From: Acidobacteriota bacterium
GTDB taxonomy: Bacteria > Acidobacteriota > Vicinamibacteria > Vicinamibacterales > UBA2999
Reading direction: 5' to 3'
DNA length: 64,000 nt
Assembly: GCA_030697165.1 (NCBI GenBank)
Contig: JAUYQQ010000017.1
Location: 1-64,000 of the forward strand
Position numbers and translations under genes: made by a program. Below the pieces are notes generated by a model, which worked only from the letters and a program-made list of their open reading frames with translations, was not told where the DNA came from and made no database searches. Shown here in pieces: positions 41,284 through 49,785 of the stretch; the stretch's first letter is position 1, and the number at the start of each line of letters is the position of its first letter.

Positions 41284-41339
41284 AAGGTAAAGACGCTCGT
41301 CAGGCAGTTTCCTGACACCAGTGCCAAGAGCGAACGGAC

Positions 41340-42632
41340 CTAGGCTCGCAGCGCCGCCGCGAGTTTGGCGAGATACACGAGCGACCCTGATTCAAGCACG
41401 AGAGCACGAAGGGTCACAAAGGCGTCTGCCGGCATGGCCGCCACATGTGCGCCAAAATGGTTTCGGATCGCGCCCACTTGACGGGTTGTCGCCCTCAAGT
41501 CGGCGACCAGCTCAGGATCGAGGCCGGCCCCCAGGTCACAGTCGAGCCCCATTACGCGCAATAGGTGCTGTGACTGGCCAAGCGTGAGGAACTGGTGGGC
41601 CGCCATGGGGCTCCGGGAATCAAGCTCGTTGATATTGACGTGCTGTGGTTGTCCGAGTGCACGCGAGGTGTCCACCACGCCGCTGCCGGCCATCAGGTCT
41701 GGGTCGAACAGGCCGTACCTGGCGGGCAGCGGCACTCCGCGGTTCCGCCTGGCTACTTGCACCGGTGCCAGGTTCAGTTGCCGCTCAAAGAGTTTGCACA
41801 GCGGCAGACCGGCCGCTGCGTAGTCAACCTCGAGGTTCGCCGACGCGAGAGCGTCGGTGACGACGATGACGGTCGACAGGAAGGCGCGGCTCTCGTTGTC
41901 CAGTTCCGGCCAGATCGCTGTGACTGGCTCGGGTAGTTCGGGTGGATCGGCCAGCGCATGAACGGCGGCCCTTGCGCTTTGAAGCCGGCGCTCGTCCTGA
42001 ATCTGCACCACGTCCAGTTTCGATGCGGCAAATGCACGACTCTCGAATTGGGTTTCCTCCCCATACGAAACCACTCCGAGGAGTGAGGCAAGTAACTCGT
42101 CAAGCACCTCAGGCGAGTTCTTTGACCTGACGGGCCGCGGCGTGAACCGTTGGTCCGGGGACACCTCTCTAAGTGCGAGACTGAACGGTCGAAGCCCCGC
42201 TCCCTCACCGAACTTCATCGCAACGTTAGCAGCGACCTCCAACTGGGCGACTACCGTCGTCGGAGATGTCGGCACGACCAAGCGAGGGCCGGTGAATGCC
42301 GAACGTCCCACGACCACCACCGGAAGCTCGTCCCATCGAGCGCCGCCAATCCCCACGAACTGCTCGAGCAAGGCCCACGAACCGACTGAAAGCGGTTCGT
42401 GCCTCTTCTGCTTCGTCCCCTGGGCGTCCGCCCATGCCGCAGCCATGTCCAGAGGCACAAACACCACCACGCTCTCGCTTGTGACGGCCTGGATTCGGTC
42501 GGCGTCGTTCCGAATGGCCGCCATCATCGACTCGTCGGTTGGAGAGAACAGAACAAGTGCCTGAAGGGGGATCTGATCGAGCCGGGACCGAAACGCTGCG
42601 AAATATTCCGGCCCGTAGAGTTGGGAGGACAT
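41340..42632 (-). CDS. HEPN-like domain protein of unknown function
   Basis: A 430-residue protein. The N-terminal half (about 1-190) is alpha/beta and unrecognised. The C-terminal half is helical and shows two features of HEPN domains: LCKLFERQLN (about 277-286) and GAIRNHFGAH (about 398-407, an R-N-x4-H motif as in HEPN RNases). It is 33 bases downstream of the macro-HEPN gene on the same strand and is probably co-expressed. A ribonuclease or nucleotidyl-transfer-related role is possible. Confidence 0.6.
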   Translation of the reverse strand: MSSQLYGPEYFAAFRSRLDQIPLQALVLFSPTDESMMAAIRNDADRIQAVTSESVVVFVPLDMAAAWADAQGTKQKRHEPLSVGSWALLEQFVGIGGARWDELPVVVVGRSAFTGPRLVVPTSPTTVVAQLEVAANVAMKFGEGAGLRPFSLALREVSPDQRFTPRPVRSKNSPEVLDELLASLLGVVSYGEETQFESRAFAASKLDVVQIQDERRLQSARAAVHALADPPELPEPVTAIWPELDNESRAFLSTVIVVTDALASANLEVDYAAAGLPLCKLFERQLNLAPVQVARRNRGVPLPARYGLFDPDLMAGSGVVDTSRALGQPQHVNINELDSRSPMAAHQFLTLGQSQHLLRVMGLDCDLGAGLDPELVADLRATTRQVGAIRNHFGAHVAAMPADAFVTLRALVLESGSLVYLAKLAAALRA

Positions 42633-42665
42633 TGTACGGCTCAGTCCAGTTCGCGCGCCATCTCG

Positions 42666-44762
42666 CTAGTCTTTCCAGATCACATCGCCGGCAGGAACCA
42701 GAATGGGATCGACTCGCAAGGGGTTCGAGAGCGGATACATGAGGTAGGTTTCACCGGGGCGAACGGGCTCGTCAGTGAACAGCGTTTCGTCCATGCCTTC
42801 GTCGTTCAACGCGCGCACGGTGCGGCGGCCCCAGCGGTCGATCTCAAGGGACTGGATCGTCACGACAAATGGGAGCAGGCGACCTTCCGGCCTGGCCAAG
42901 GCGACCAGGAGTTGCCGCGCGTGGTGCAGGAACCCCAAGGCATCGGCCTCTGACGCAACCGGGGCCCCAGGTTTGAAGTGCGAGAACGAGTTGCGAACGC
43001 CGGTGAGCGCGTCTTTCCCCTTAGGAAGGGATGTCTCGCCCAGGTCGCGCTGCAGCACGAGAGCTTGGGGCGCCTCCGTCGTTCTGAGGTCATCGATGAC
43101 CTGCTCGCAGTAGATCAACAAAGGACCGAGACCAGACTTCACAAGATCGCCTGGTTTCGAGATGCTGCCGCGACTCCTTAGGTAGATCTCAGGTGCTTCG
43201 GAAAACGCCGCTCGGCAAATGAATCTAAGTAGTACATGGCAAAGGTACTCCAGCTGTCTCGCCACATCGTGAACCACGCTCGACGCTGCCGACAGGCCCT
43301 TGACGCGCACAAGCTGTTCGGAGCGGTCGATAATCTCACGCACCTGCTTCGGGCCATGGCACGCGGTGGCCGAAGGGAAGCCGACAGCTGAAAGGATCTC
43401 ACGGACAAGTTCGGCGGAGTCAGCCGCGTCATCGGAGGACTGGCCGACAACCTGTTCATAGATAACGTGCAGCGTCGGAAGGTCGAACGTTCCACTCAGA
43501 AGGTCGGCCGGTTCGTCAATCCGAATGCAATGCTCGAGGAGCCGGAGCTCGAACTCGCCCTGGTAGCCCCTTTTTAGCAGGAGTCGGTCGATCCTCGACT
43601 TCAGTTCGTCGTGCTTGGCCAGCTGATCGAGTAGCAGTCGATGCAGCCTTCGGACATGCGATCCTTCCGGCACGGCAACGACTTCCTCAGCAGGTCGAGC
43701 CGCGACCACGGGCTCGGGCGGACGTTTGACGCTGGCGCCATCGCTAGGGCCTTGCAGGTCGAACAGCGGGCCGCGTGCGGGATGGATGAACTTCTTGTGC
43801 AGGCCTCCCATCTCGACTGCGAGCCGCGCGAGGCTGCTGGCCGTTGGCACGTCGTCGTCTGCCCTTCCTTGATCTGGCGGTAATGACCGCTCAAGGCACT
43901 GAAGGACGGAGAGAAGGGCTCCTGTCACTTCGGCGGTCCATCTGGGCTGGCGGCTGCCATGTGCGAGTCGGTTCCGGACCATACTCGCCCGCGACCAAAG
44001 CTCAGGTGGAAGATCGCCAGGATTCATCGTGACGTGCGCTTGGTCCAGCAGATGGGCAACCACCGATGGCCAATGGGAGGCGGTCCCGATCTCCAGCAGT
44101 GACTGCAGCGAGGTGACCAGCCAGGCCGGCAGACTCATGCCGCTTGTCAGCATCCGGTTGGCGGAGGAGCGAATCTGCGCAAACGAAGTGTCCAGGCTGA
44201 CCAAGGGCCCGATGGCGTCGCACGCGATCGAGAAATTTGGAGCAGGAGCCGAGACGATGATCCGAGACAAGGCTGAAGGACCAGCAATTGAGTCCTGGAT
44301 CGCGCGAGCCAGAAGTGAGGCAGAAACCTGCGGCGTAATTCGACCGGCACCAGACGCGACCAAGGGGAGACCTACTGCAGTGTGCCCATGCTGCTCCGAT
44401 AGCTCGAACACTCGCGTGTAGAGCTCGCTCAGCTGGGGTTGCGTCAAACGACGGTTGCTATCAAAGTCGACGGTTACGGCGTGGAAGATCGCTTTGGCCT
44501 GTAGGCGACCAGCCACCGTGACCACCACATCGCCTAGCGCCCATTTGTCGCTTTGCGCCGCCACACTGGCGGCAATCTCGGACTCACCGGCGCCTTGCCA
44601 GAGAGCCAGCGAGACGCCGCCGCCATGACTGAGGTAATTGTCGTCAGAACTGACCAGAACATCGACAGGGATGCCGAGTTCCGACAAGGACCGGTTGGTG
44701 ATCAGAATCTCGCTGTCGCCGACCTGAATTGAGTGCTCGGCGAGCTGGAGGCCTTCGCTCAT
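42666..44762 (-). CDS. Macro domain fused to two HEPN-like domains
   Basis: A 698-residue protein. Residues about 1-175 match a macro domain, which binds or removes ADP-ribose: DVLVSSDDNYLSHGGGVSLAL is the ligand loop and GLPLVASGAGRITPQ the second loop. Two helical modules follow, each with an HEPN-like motif: VRNRLAHG (about 263, Rx4H) and VRNSFSHF (about 597, Rx4H). A linker rich in Pro/Ala lies between (about 310-370). The combination suggests a conflict protein that senses or edits ADP-ribosylation and cuts or binds RNA. It is the first gene of the lower cluster. Confidence 0.72.
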   Translation of the reverse strand: MSEGLQLAEHSIQVGDSEILITNRSLSELGIPVDVLVSSDDNYLSHGGGVSLALWQGAGESEIAASVAAQSDKWALGDVVVTVAGRLQAKAIFHAVTVDFDSNRRLTQPQLSELYTRVFELSEQHGHTAVGLPLVASGAGRITPQVSASLLARAIQDSIAGPSALSRIIVSAPAPNFSIACDAIGPLVSLDTSFAQIRSSANRMLTSGMSLPAWLVTSLQSLLEIGTASHWPSVVAHLLDQAHVTMNPGDLPPELWSRASMVRNRLAHGSRQPRWTAEVTGALLSVLQCLERSLPPDQGRADDDVPTASSLARLAVEMGGLHKKFIHPARGPLFDLQGPSDGASVKRPPEPVVAARPAEEVVAVPEGSHVRRLHRLLLDQLAKHDELKSRIDRLLLKRGYQGEFELRLLEHCIRIDEPADLLSGTFDLPTLHVIYEQVVGQSSDDAADSAELVREILSAVGFPSATACHGPKQVREIIDRSEQLVRVKGLSAASSVVHDVARQLEYLCHVLLRFICRAAFSEAPEIYLRSRGSISKPGDLVKSGLGPLLIYCEQVIDDLRTTEAPQALVLQRDLGETSLPKGKDALTGVRNSFSHFKPGAPVASEADALGFLHHARQLLVALARPEGRLLPFVVTIQSLEIDRWGRRTVRALNDEGMDETLFTDEPVRPGETYLMYPLSNPLRVDPILVPAGDVIWKD

Positions 44763-44867
44763 CAGCTGAGTCTATGGCTGCCTGTATCAGGCGGCAACCA
44801 CAGTCGTCAGCACACGGCGCCAGGGGGTGCAGGACTGTGAATCTTTCGGCCTCGGTCGGTGTGGGCT

Positions 44868-45530
44868 CTACAGCCGTCCGGCTTCAAGGAAACTGTAGTA
44901 ACCAGTCTTGTCGAAAACAATGTGGTCGAGCAGCTCAATCCCGATGATGCCACCCGCTGCCTTGAGTTGAACCGTAATGGCTACATCGTTCGGCGATGGT
45001 TCAACGCCGCCGCTGGGATGATTGTGGGCAACGATCACGGCCGACGCCCGATCGGCTAGTGCATCTGCGAAGACCTCTCGAGGATGGACCGGGGTTCGGT
45101 CAATCAGGCCTATCGAGATGACTCGGATATTCAGAACCTCGTTTGCGCCGTTGAGGCTGGCGCACAGAAAGTGCTCCTGCTTCCGATCGGCGTAGTGTCG
45201 AATGTGGGGGAGAAGGTCAGCCGGGGCCACGATCTTGGCGCCCTCGGGCTTGATCCGGCGACGGGCGAACTCGATGGCCGCGAGAATGAGGGCGGCCTTC
45301 GCATCGCCAACTCCCTCGAACGACACCAGGTCGGTGGCCACTACCTGCAGACCCTTCTCGTCCATGAGCCGGGCCAGCTTCCCTGCAAGGGTCATGACGT
45401 CCATTCGGGCTGTGCCCTTTCCGAGCAGGACCGCCAGCAACTCCCTATCGCTCAAGGCCGCCGCGCCCTTCGCGAGCAGCTTCTCTCGCGGCCGGTCAGC
45501 CTCCGGAGTCTGCTGGATCGTCTTGCTCAT
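44868..45530 (-). CDS. radC: RadC-family JAB/MPN protein in the hsd operon
   Basis: A 220-residue protein. An HhH-like N-terminal part (VSFEGVGDAKAALILAAIEFA) is followed by the RadC JAMM domain with HNHPSGGVEPSPND (about 170-183), the complete metal site. The start ATG at 45530 lies 4 bases after the hsdR stop, so it is translated with the restriction genes. RadC proteins are named for an old DNA-repair claim; their true role is unknown, but they are very common in mobile and defence islands. Confidence 0.9.
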   Translation of the reverse strand: MSKTIQQTPEADRPREKLLAKGAAALSDRELLAVLLGKGTARMDVMTLAGKLARLMDEKGLQVVATDLVSFEGVGDAKAALILAAIEFARRRIKPEGAKIVAPADLLPHIRHYADRKQEHFLCASLNGANEVLNIRVISIGLIDRTPVHPREVFADALADRASAVIVAHNHPSGGVEPSPNDVAITVQLKAAGGIIGIELLDHIVFDKTGYYSFLEAGRL

Positions 45531-45534
45531 GGAC

Positions 45535-48456
45535 TCACGCCGGTGAGGATAGATGGGTTTGGATAACAGTGACGGCCATGATGTCGAAGATGCCGCCTGT
45601 GTCTGTGTATTTCGGATCGGCGAGCTCATCGTAGCGACCTCGTGCGTCGTAGGTCGTCTGGATGTCCCCGTTCACCTGGCCGCGATACGGCCCATCAAGA
45701 TAGATGCGGTCGTCACGATGGGCCCGGACTGTCGTACGGATAGCTGGATCGGCGATCTTCTCCTCGGTTACTTGCTTAATATAGAGCGCCTCCTCGTCTG
45801 TGATGTCGTATTTGGCCCGGATTTGCGCGATCACGTCCTGAACGGACACTTTCGCTGGCACCGGGCCTGCGCCTCCTCTGCCCTTGCCTGGCTGGAGCTT
45901 CACCGGGCCGCCGCTGGTCATCACCCCCGCATACTGAACCGCGGCCTTGGTGACCACGGTTGCCCGAATCTGCTTCATCAGCTCGGACACGGTCCCAGCC
46001 TTGATCAGCTGCGGGCCGACCCATTCAGCGAAAGTGGCGAATTCGCGAATGTCCGCAGAGTAAGTGAAGAAGCACGTCAGGAAATGGTAGCTCTTCACGA
46101 AGCGGGCCAGCAGATACGCGAACGCCTTGCGGTGCTCCCAAGCGGTGAGCTTGGACTGAAACCTCGCCCGCAGGGCATTCACCTGAAACTGCACCTGCGC
46201 ATCCGTCCCTGTCTTGAGCAGTGCCACCACATCAGCGGCGTCTTTCTGGGTGAAGAGGCCGACGGCGAGAATCTCCGCGAGGAGCTTTGAACAGGTCTCT
46301 TGATCCGGCTCATCTGGCTTGAACGGCGTGCCTTTCCGATACTTCGAGAAGGCCTTGAGGATTTGCTTGGCGTTGTTGGTGAAGTCCACGACCACGACAT
46401 CTTTCTTGCCGTGGTGACAGCGATTCAACCGTGACACCGTCTGCACCGCGTTGCGGTCGAGCACCGGCTTGTCGAGAAACATGCCGGCAAGTAGAGGCTG
46501 GTCGAATCCTGTCTGAAACTTGTTCGCGACCACGATCAATCGGTAGTCGTCACCCTCGAAGCGATCTTCAATCAACTCCCCCGCCTGCAGCTCATTCACG
46601 GAGTATTCGCTGATGGCGGCGTTCGTCTCGGGATGGACGAAATCCGAAAAGGCATAGAGCACCTTGTAGTCGGCCCCGCGCTCTTTGAGCTTTTCTCTGA
46701 TGATATTGAAGTATCGCAGCCCGGCTACGCGCGAAGAGGTGACGATCATCGCCTTGGCGCGTCCGCCGATGAGGGGCTTAACATCCTTCTCAAAGATGCG
46801 CAGCATGACCTCGGCCTTGTATTGGATCAGCCCGTCATCCTGAAACGCCACGTTCTGTAGCGCTTTTGAGACGACCCCCTTGGGGTAGAGCTTTTCCTCA
46901 TCCGGCTTCGGAACGACCGAGCAATGCAGGTTGTAGAGCGTCTTGTAGGAGATGATGCTCGCCGCCACGTCCACGATGTAGCCCTCTTCGATCGCTTCCG
47001 CTTCGGTGTAGCTGTCGAAGGGCGTACCGAACATCGACACAGTGGCCGGTGCTGGTGTAGCGGTAAAGGCGACGAACAGCTGATTCAGATCATGCTCGCG
47101 AATGACCTTGGCGATCTGCTCTTCGAGATCCTCCTCGGGTGCCTCATTGTCCGGCTCGCCCTCTTTGCGGAACGGCAGGCGGATGGCAGCACCCATCTGG
47201 CCCTCCTGCGAGCGGTGGGCTTCATCAATCAGAAACGCCACCCGCAGTTTCTTCAACTCTGGGTTCTGTTGCAATGTCTCAAGGACGTAGGCGAGCTTCT
47301 GCTGCGTCGTAACGATGATAGATTTCCGCTCCTTAAGAAACCGCGGCAGGTCGTCGGCCTTTTTCGCAATTCCGACCACATCCTTGAGGTGGGTGAACTT
47401 GTCGATGTCCTCACGGATGTTTGTGTCGAGCGACTTACGGTCAGTGAGAATGAAAGTGATGTCCACCAGCTTCTCGTTAGTGCCGGGCTTGTAGAGACTG
47501 TGGAGCCGATCGGCCAGCCAGCAGATGGACAACGTCTTGCCGCTGCCGGCCGAATGGTCGGCCAGATACTTCTTCCCGATGTTTCCGGTGGTTACGAAGT
47601 GGGCTGTAATGTCTTCCGCCACGTGCCGCACCAGGCGGCTTTGGTGGTACCTGGGGAAGATTGTGGAAGCTGGACGCTCCGGCTTGTCACCTTCTGCCGC
47701 CCGCTCAGGAACGCGAACTAGAAAGAACGACAGCGCCTCCAGCAATTGATCCTGCGACAGCACCTCCCGATAGAGAAACTCCACGGGATACTCGTCGGCA
47801 TTTGTCGGGGTGTTGGTGAGACCCATGTTGTGCCAACGGAAATTCTCTTCCCTGCGTGGGTCGGTCGCGGCCTTCGCGTCACTGGTGTCGGCGGCGAGGT
47901 AGAGGAAGGGGTGCTGGAAGATCTTGCGCGTATGATCGCGGGCTACGAATTGCGCTACGGCGTGCTCGACATTCTGATTGGCCTCGTGCTTCAATTCCAA
48001 CACGACGATGGGCAGACCGTTGAGGTAGAGGACAAAATCAATCTCGTGATTCACGTCGCCGAAGTAGAAGTGCGGGCGGAAGGTGATGCGGTTCTCGGCA
48101 TATTTGGCGACGGCAGCGCTCGCGGCGGACCGTGGCTTCGGATAGAAGAGGCGGAACTCCAGCCCGCGCACCTTGAGCCCCTGCCGGAACAGCATCCAGA
48201 GCGGCGTGTGCTCCAGTTCCTTGCGCAGCGACTTGAAGACTTCCTCCCGCGCATCCGTGCCGTAATCGTCCATCAGCTTTTTGAGCGTGTCGGCCTGGCT
48301 GGCCTTAAGGAAAGCCCAGAGCTGGTCCTCGGCAATGCAGTGGTCGGTGTCGGTGATGTCGGACTGCTCAAGCACTGCATACTTGTGCTCGCGGACAAGG
48401 TAACCAGCGATGTGCTTCTGAAAGGTCAGCTCCGGCGGTTCAATCATCTTAACCAT
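45535..48456 (-). CDS. hsdR: Type I restriction enzyme, R subunit
   Basis: A 973-residue motor-nuclease subunit. The N-terminal PD-(D/E)XK endonuclease shows EIDFVLYLNGLPIVVLELK (about 138-156). The SF2 helicase follows: Walker A HSAGSGKTLSICWLA (about 305), DEAHRSQEG, SAT-like FTATPAP, and VSRLNRCHHGKKDVVVVDF. A helical HsdR C-terminus ends the protein. It cuts foreign DNA after translocation, guided by HsdS. ATG 48456 overlaps the hsdS end by 8 bases; MIEPPEL (48447) is an alternative start. All motifs look intact. Confidence 0.94.
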   Translation of the reverse strand: MVKMIEPPELTFQKHIAGYLVREHKYAVLEQSDITDTDHCIAEDQLWAFLKASQADTLKKLMDDYGTDAREEVFKSLRKELEHTPLWMLFRQGLKVRGLEFRLFYPKPRSAASAAVAKYAENRITFRPHFYFGDVNHEIDFVLYLNGLPIVVLELKHEANQNVEHAVAQFVARDHTRKIFQHPFLYLAADTSDAKAATDPRREENFRWHNMGLTNTPTNADEYPVEFLYREVLSQDQLLEALSFFLVRVPERAAEGDKPERPASTIFPRYHQSRLVRHVAEDITAHFVTTGNIGKKYLADHSAGSGKTLSICWLADRLHSLYKPGTNEKLVDITFILTDRKSLDTNIREDIDKFTHLKDVVGIAKKADDLPRFLKERKSIIVTTQQKLAYVLETLQQNPELKKLRVAFLIDEAHRSQEGQMGAAIRLPFRKEGEPDNEAPEEDLEEQIAKVIREHDLNQLFVAFTATPAPATVSMFGTPFDSYTEAEAIEEGYIVDVAASIISYKTLYNLHCSVVPKPDEEKLYPKGVVSKALQNVAFQDDGLIQYKAEVMLRIFEKDVKPLIGGRAKAMIVTSSRVAGLRYFNIIREKLKERGADYKVLYAFSDFVHPETNAAISEYSVNELQAGELIEDRFEGDDYRLIVVANKFQTGFDQPLLAGMFLDKPVLDRNAVQTVSRLNRCHHGKKDVVVVDFTNNAKQILKAFSKYRKGTPFKPDEPDQETCSKLLAEILAVGLFTQKDAADVVALLKTGTDAQVQFQVNALRARFQSKLTAWEHRKAFAYLLARFVKSYHFLTCFFTYSADIREFATFAEWVGPQLIKAGTVSELMKQIRATVVTKAAVQYAGVMTSGGPVKLQPGKGRGGAGPVPAKVSVQDVIAQIRAKYDITDEEALYIKQVTEEKIADPAIRTTVRAHRDDRIYLDGPYRGQVNGDIQTTYDARGRYDELADPKYTDTGGIFDIMAVTVIQTHLSSPA

Positions 48457-49783
48457 GTGCTTTGACGCGAGTGATATCGGCCTCGGCGATTCGCCGCTGG
48501 CCGGTGACGCATTCGTGAATCAGCGACTTGCGGTAAGCGGTGAGGGTTGCGATTTGGCCTTCGATAGCTGCTTTCACATCGTTGCATTCCTTGGTGCGTC
48601 GCTCGATTTCCGCGCATACCTCTGTTTGCTCGTCCCGCGGCGGTATAACCACTCGCAAGCGCTTCAACTCTGACGAGTTGAATGTTTTATTAACTTTGTC
48701 CTTCGCGCCGGAGAAAAACCCTGCGTCCTTCAATATTCCCAAATAGCTGCGTAGGAAGAAAGGATCCATGTGCCGACCGCAGCGGATGCGAAGCAGGAAC
48801 GAGACGTGGGCAACCTCGCCTTCCAAATCGAAATACGCCGTCTTGCCGACGTGATATTGACTGCCATTCCGCCAGTTAAAAAGCAGGTCACCTCGGCGCA
48901 GGTAGTCGGCTTTCGTCAGTTCAGCCGGGTCAATGTAGTACTCATGTTCGAGGTTGAGATTTCCGTCGATCGTCAGATTGCTGACGGTCAGAATGCGTAC
49001 ACCATCACCAGCAGACTGGCCCTTCTCAAGTTGTAGCGTGATGCCATAGTTGACCTCACAGGCAAAGCGTATCTGCTTCACGTCCCAATGCGCGGGAATG
49101 GCGCCAATGGATTCGATACCGGAGTCTTTGAGTGGGAGTCCAGGACGGAGGCCCTCTGACAAGACTTGATGTGCGGCGGATTTGCGGACCTGATCAAGTG
49201 TTCCGAGTTGTTTACGTTTGGCGGCCACCGCCGCGTCAATTGACGCGCAACTCGCATCCAGATACGCCGCGATCCGCTGTTGGTCGGTAGGCGGTGCATC
49301 AGGCCAAGGCATTGCTTCAAGTTTTTCGGCTGTAAGGTGGGCGATGGTTGTGCGACTCACGACCGCATCAATGAATCCAGCGTGTTTTACGTTGTAGAGC
49401 CAGTAGTAGAGGAAGCGGGTCGATGCTTTCTGACGCGGGCGCACCCGATTGACTGAATTTTGGAAATAACACGCATCAAGTCCTGCGGTCCAAGTTGCAC
49501 AACGCCCGACATCGCCACCCTCATTGACAACCAAGTCGCCTGCACGCAGGAGCAGTTCCTTCTTTTCCCGTGCCGAGAACCACATCATTTTGATGTCAGA
49601 GACATCGACGCCCTCCCACTGGACGTTCGCAGACCGGAGATAGGGCTCTTCCGTTTCCAGTTCATTGTCTTGATCCGGCTGAAGCATCTTTCCGAGGACG
49701 ACCTCAAAGTCGCGCTTCAGAATCCTCTCCTGCCAAGGCGTTGGAATGGTCTTTTTACCTTTCGTGGTGAGCGGTGCGGCCAT
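48449..49783 (-). CDS. hsdS: Type I restriction enzyme, S (specificity) subunit
   Basis: A 444-residue protein with two target-recognition domains (about 20-165 and 230-395), each followed by a coiled spacer (PTDQQRIAAYLDASCASIDAAVAAKRKQL and PRDEQTEVCAEIERRTKECNDVKAAIEGQI). This is the full two-half HsdS design, so a bipartite DNA site is expected. It starts 2 bases after hsdM and overlaps hsdR. The recognised sequence cannot be read from the protein. Confidence 0.92.
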   Translation of the reverse strand: MAAPLTTKGKKTIPTPWQERILKRDFEVVLGKMLQPDQDNELETEEPYLRSANVQWEGVDVSDIKMMWFSAREKKELLLRAGDLVVNEGGDVGRCATWTAGLDACYFQNSVNRVRPRQKASTRFLYYWLYNVKHAGFIDAVVSRTTIAHLTAEKLEAMPWPDAPPTDQQRIAAYLDASCASIDAAVAAKRKQLGTLDQVRKSAAHQVLSEGLRPGLPLKDSGIESIGAIPAHWDVKQIRFACEVNYGITLQLEKGQSAGDGVRILTVSNLTIDGNLNLEHEYYIDPAELTKADYLRRGDLLFNWRNGSQYHVGKTAYFDLEGEVAHVSFLLRIRCGRHMDPFFLRSYLGILKDAGFFSGAKDKVNKTFNSSELKRLRVVIPPRDEQTEVCAEIERRTKECNDVKAAIEGQIATLTAYRKSLIHECVTGQRRIAEADITRVKAHG

Positions 49784-49785
49784 GG

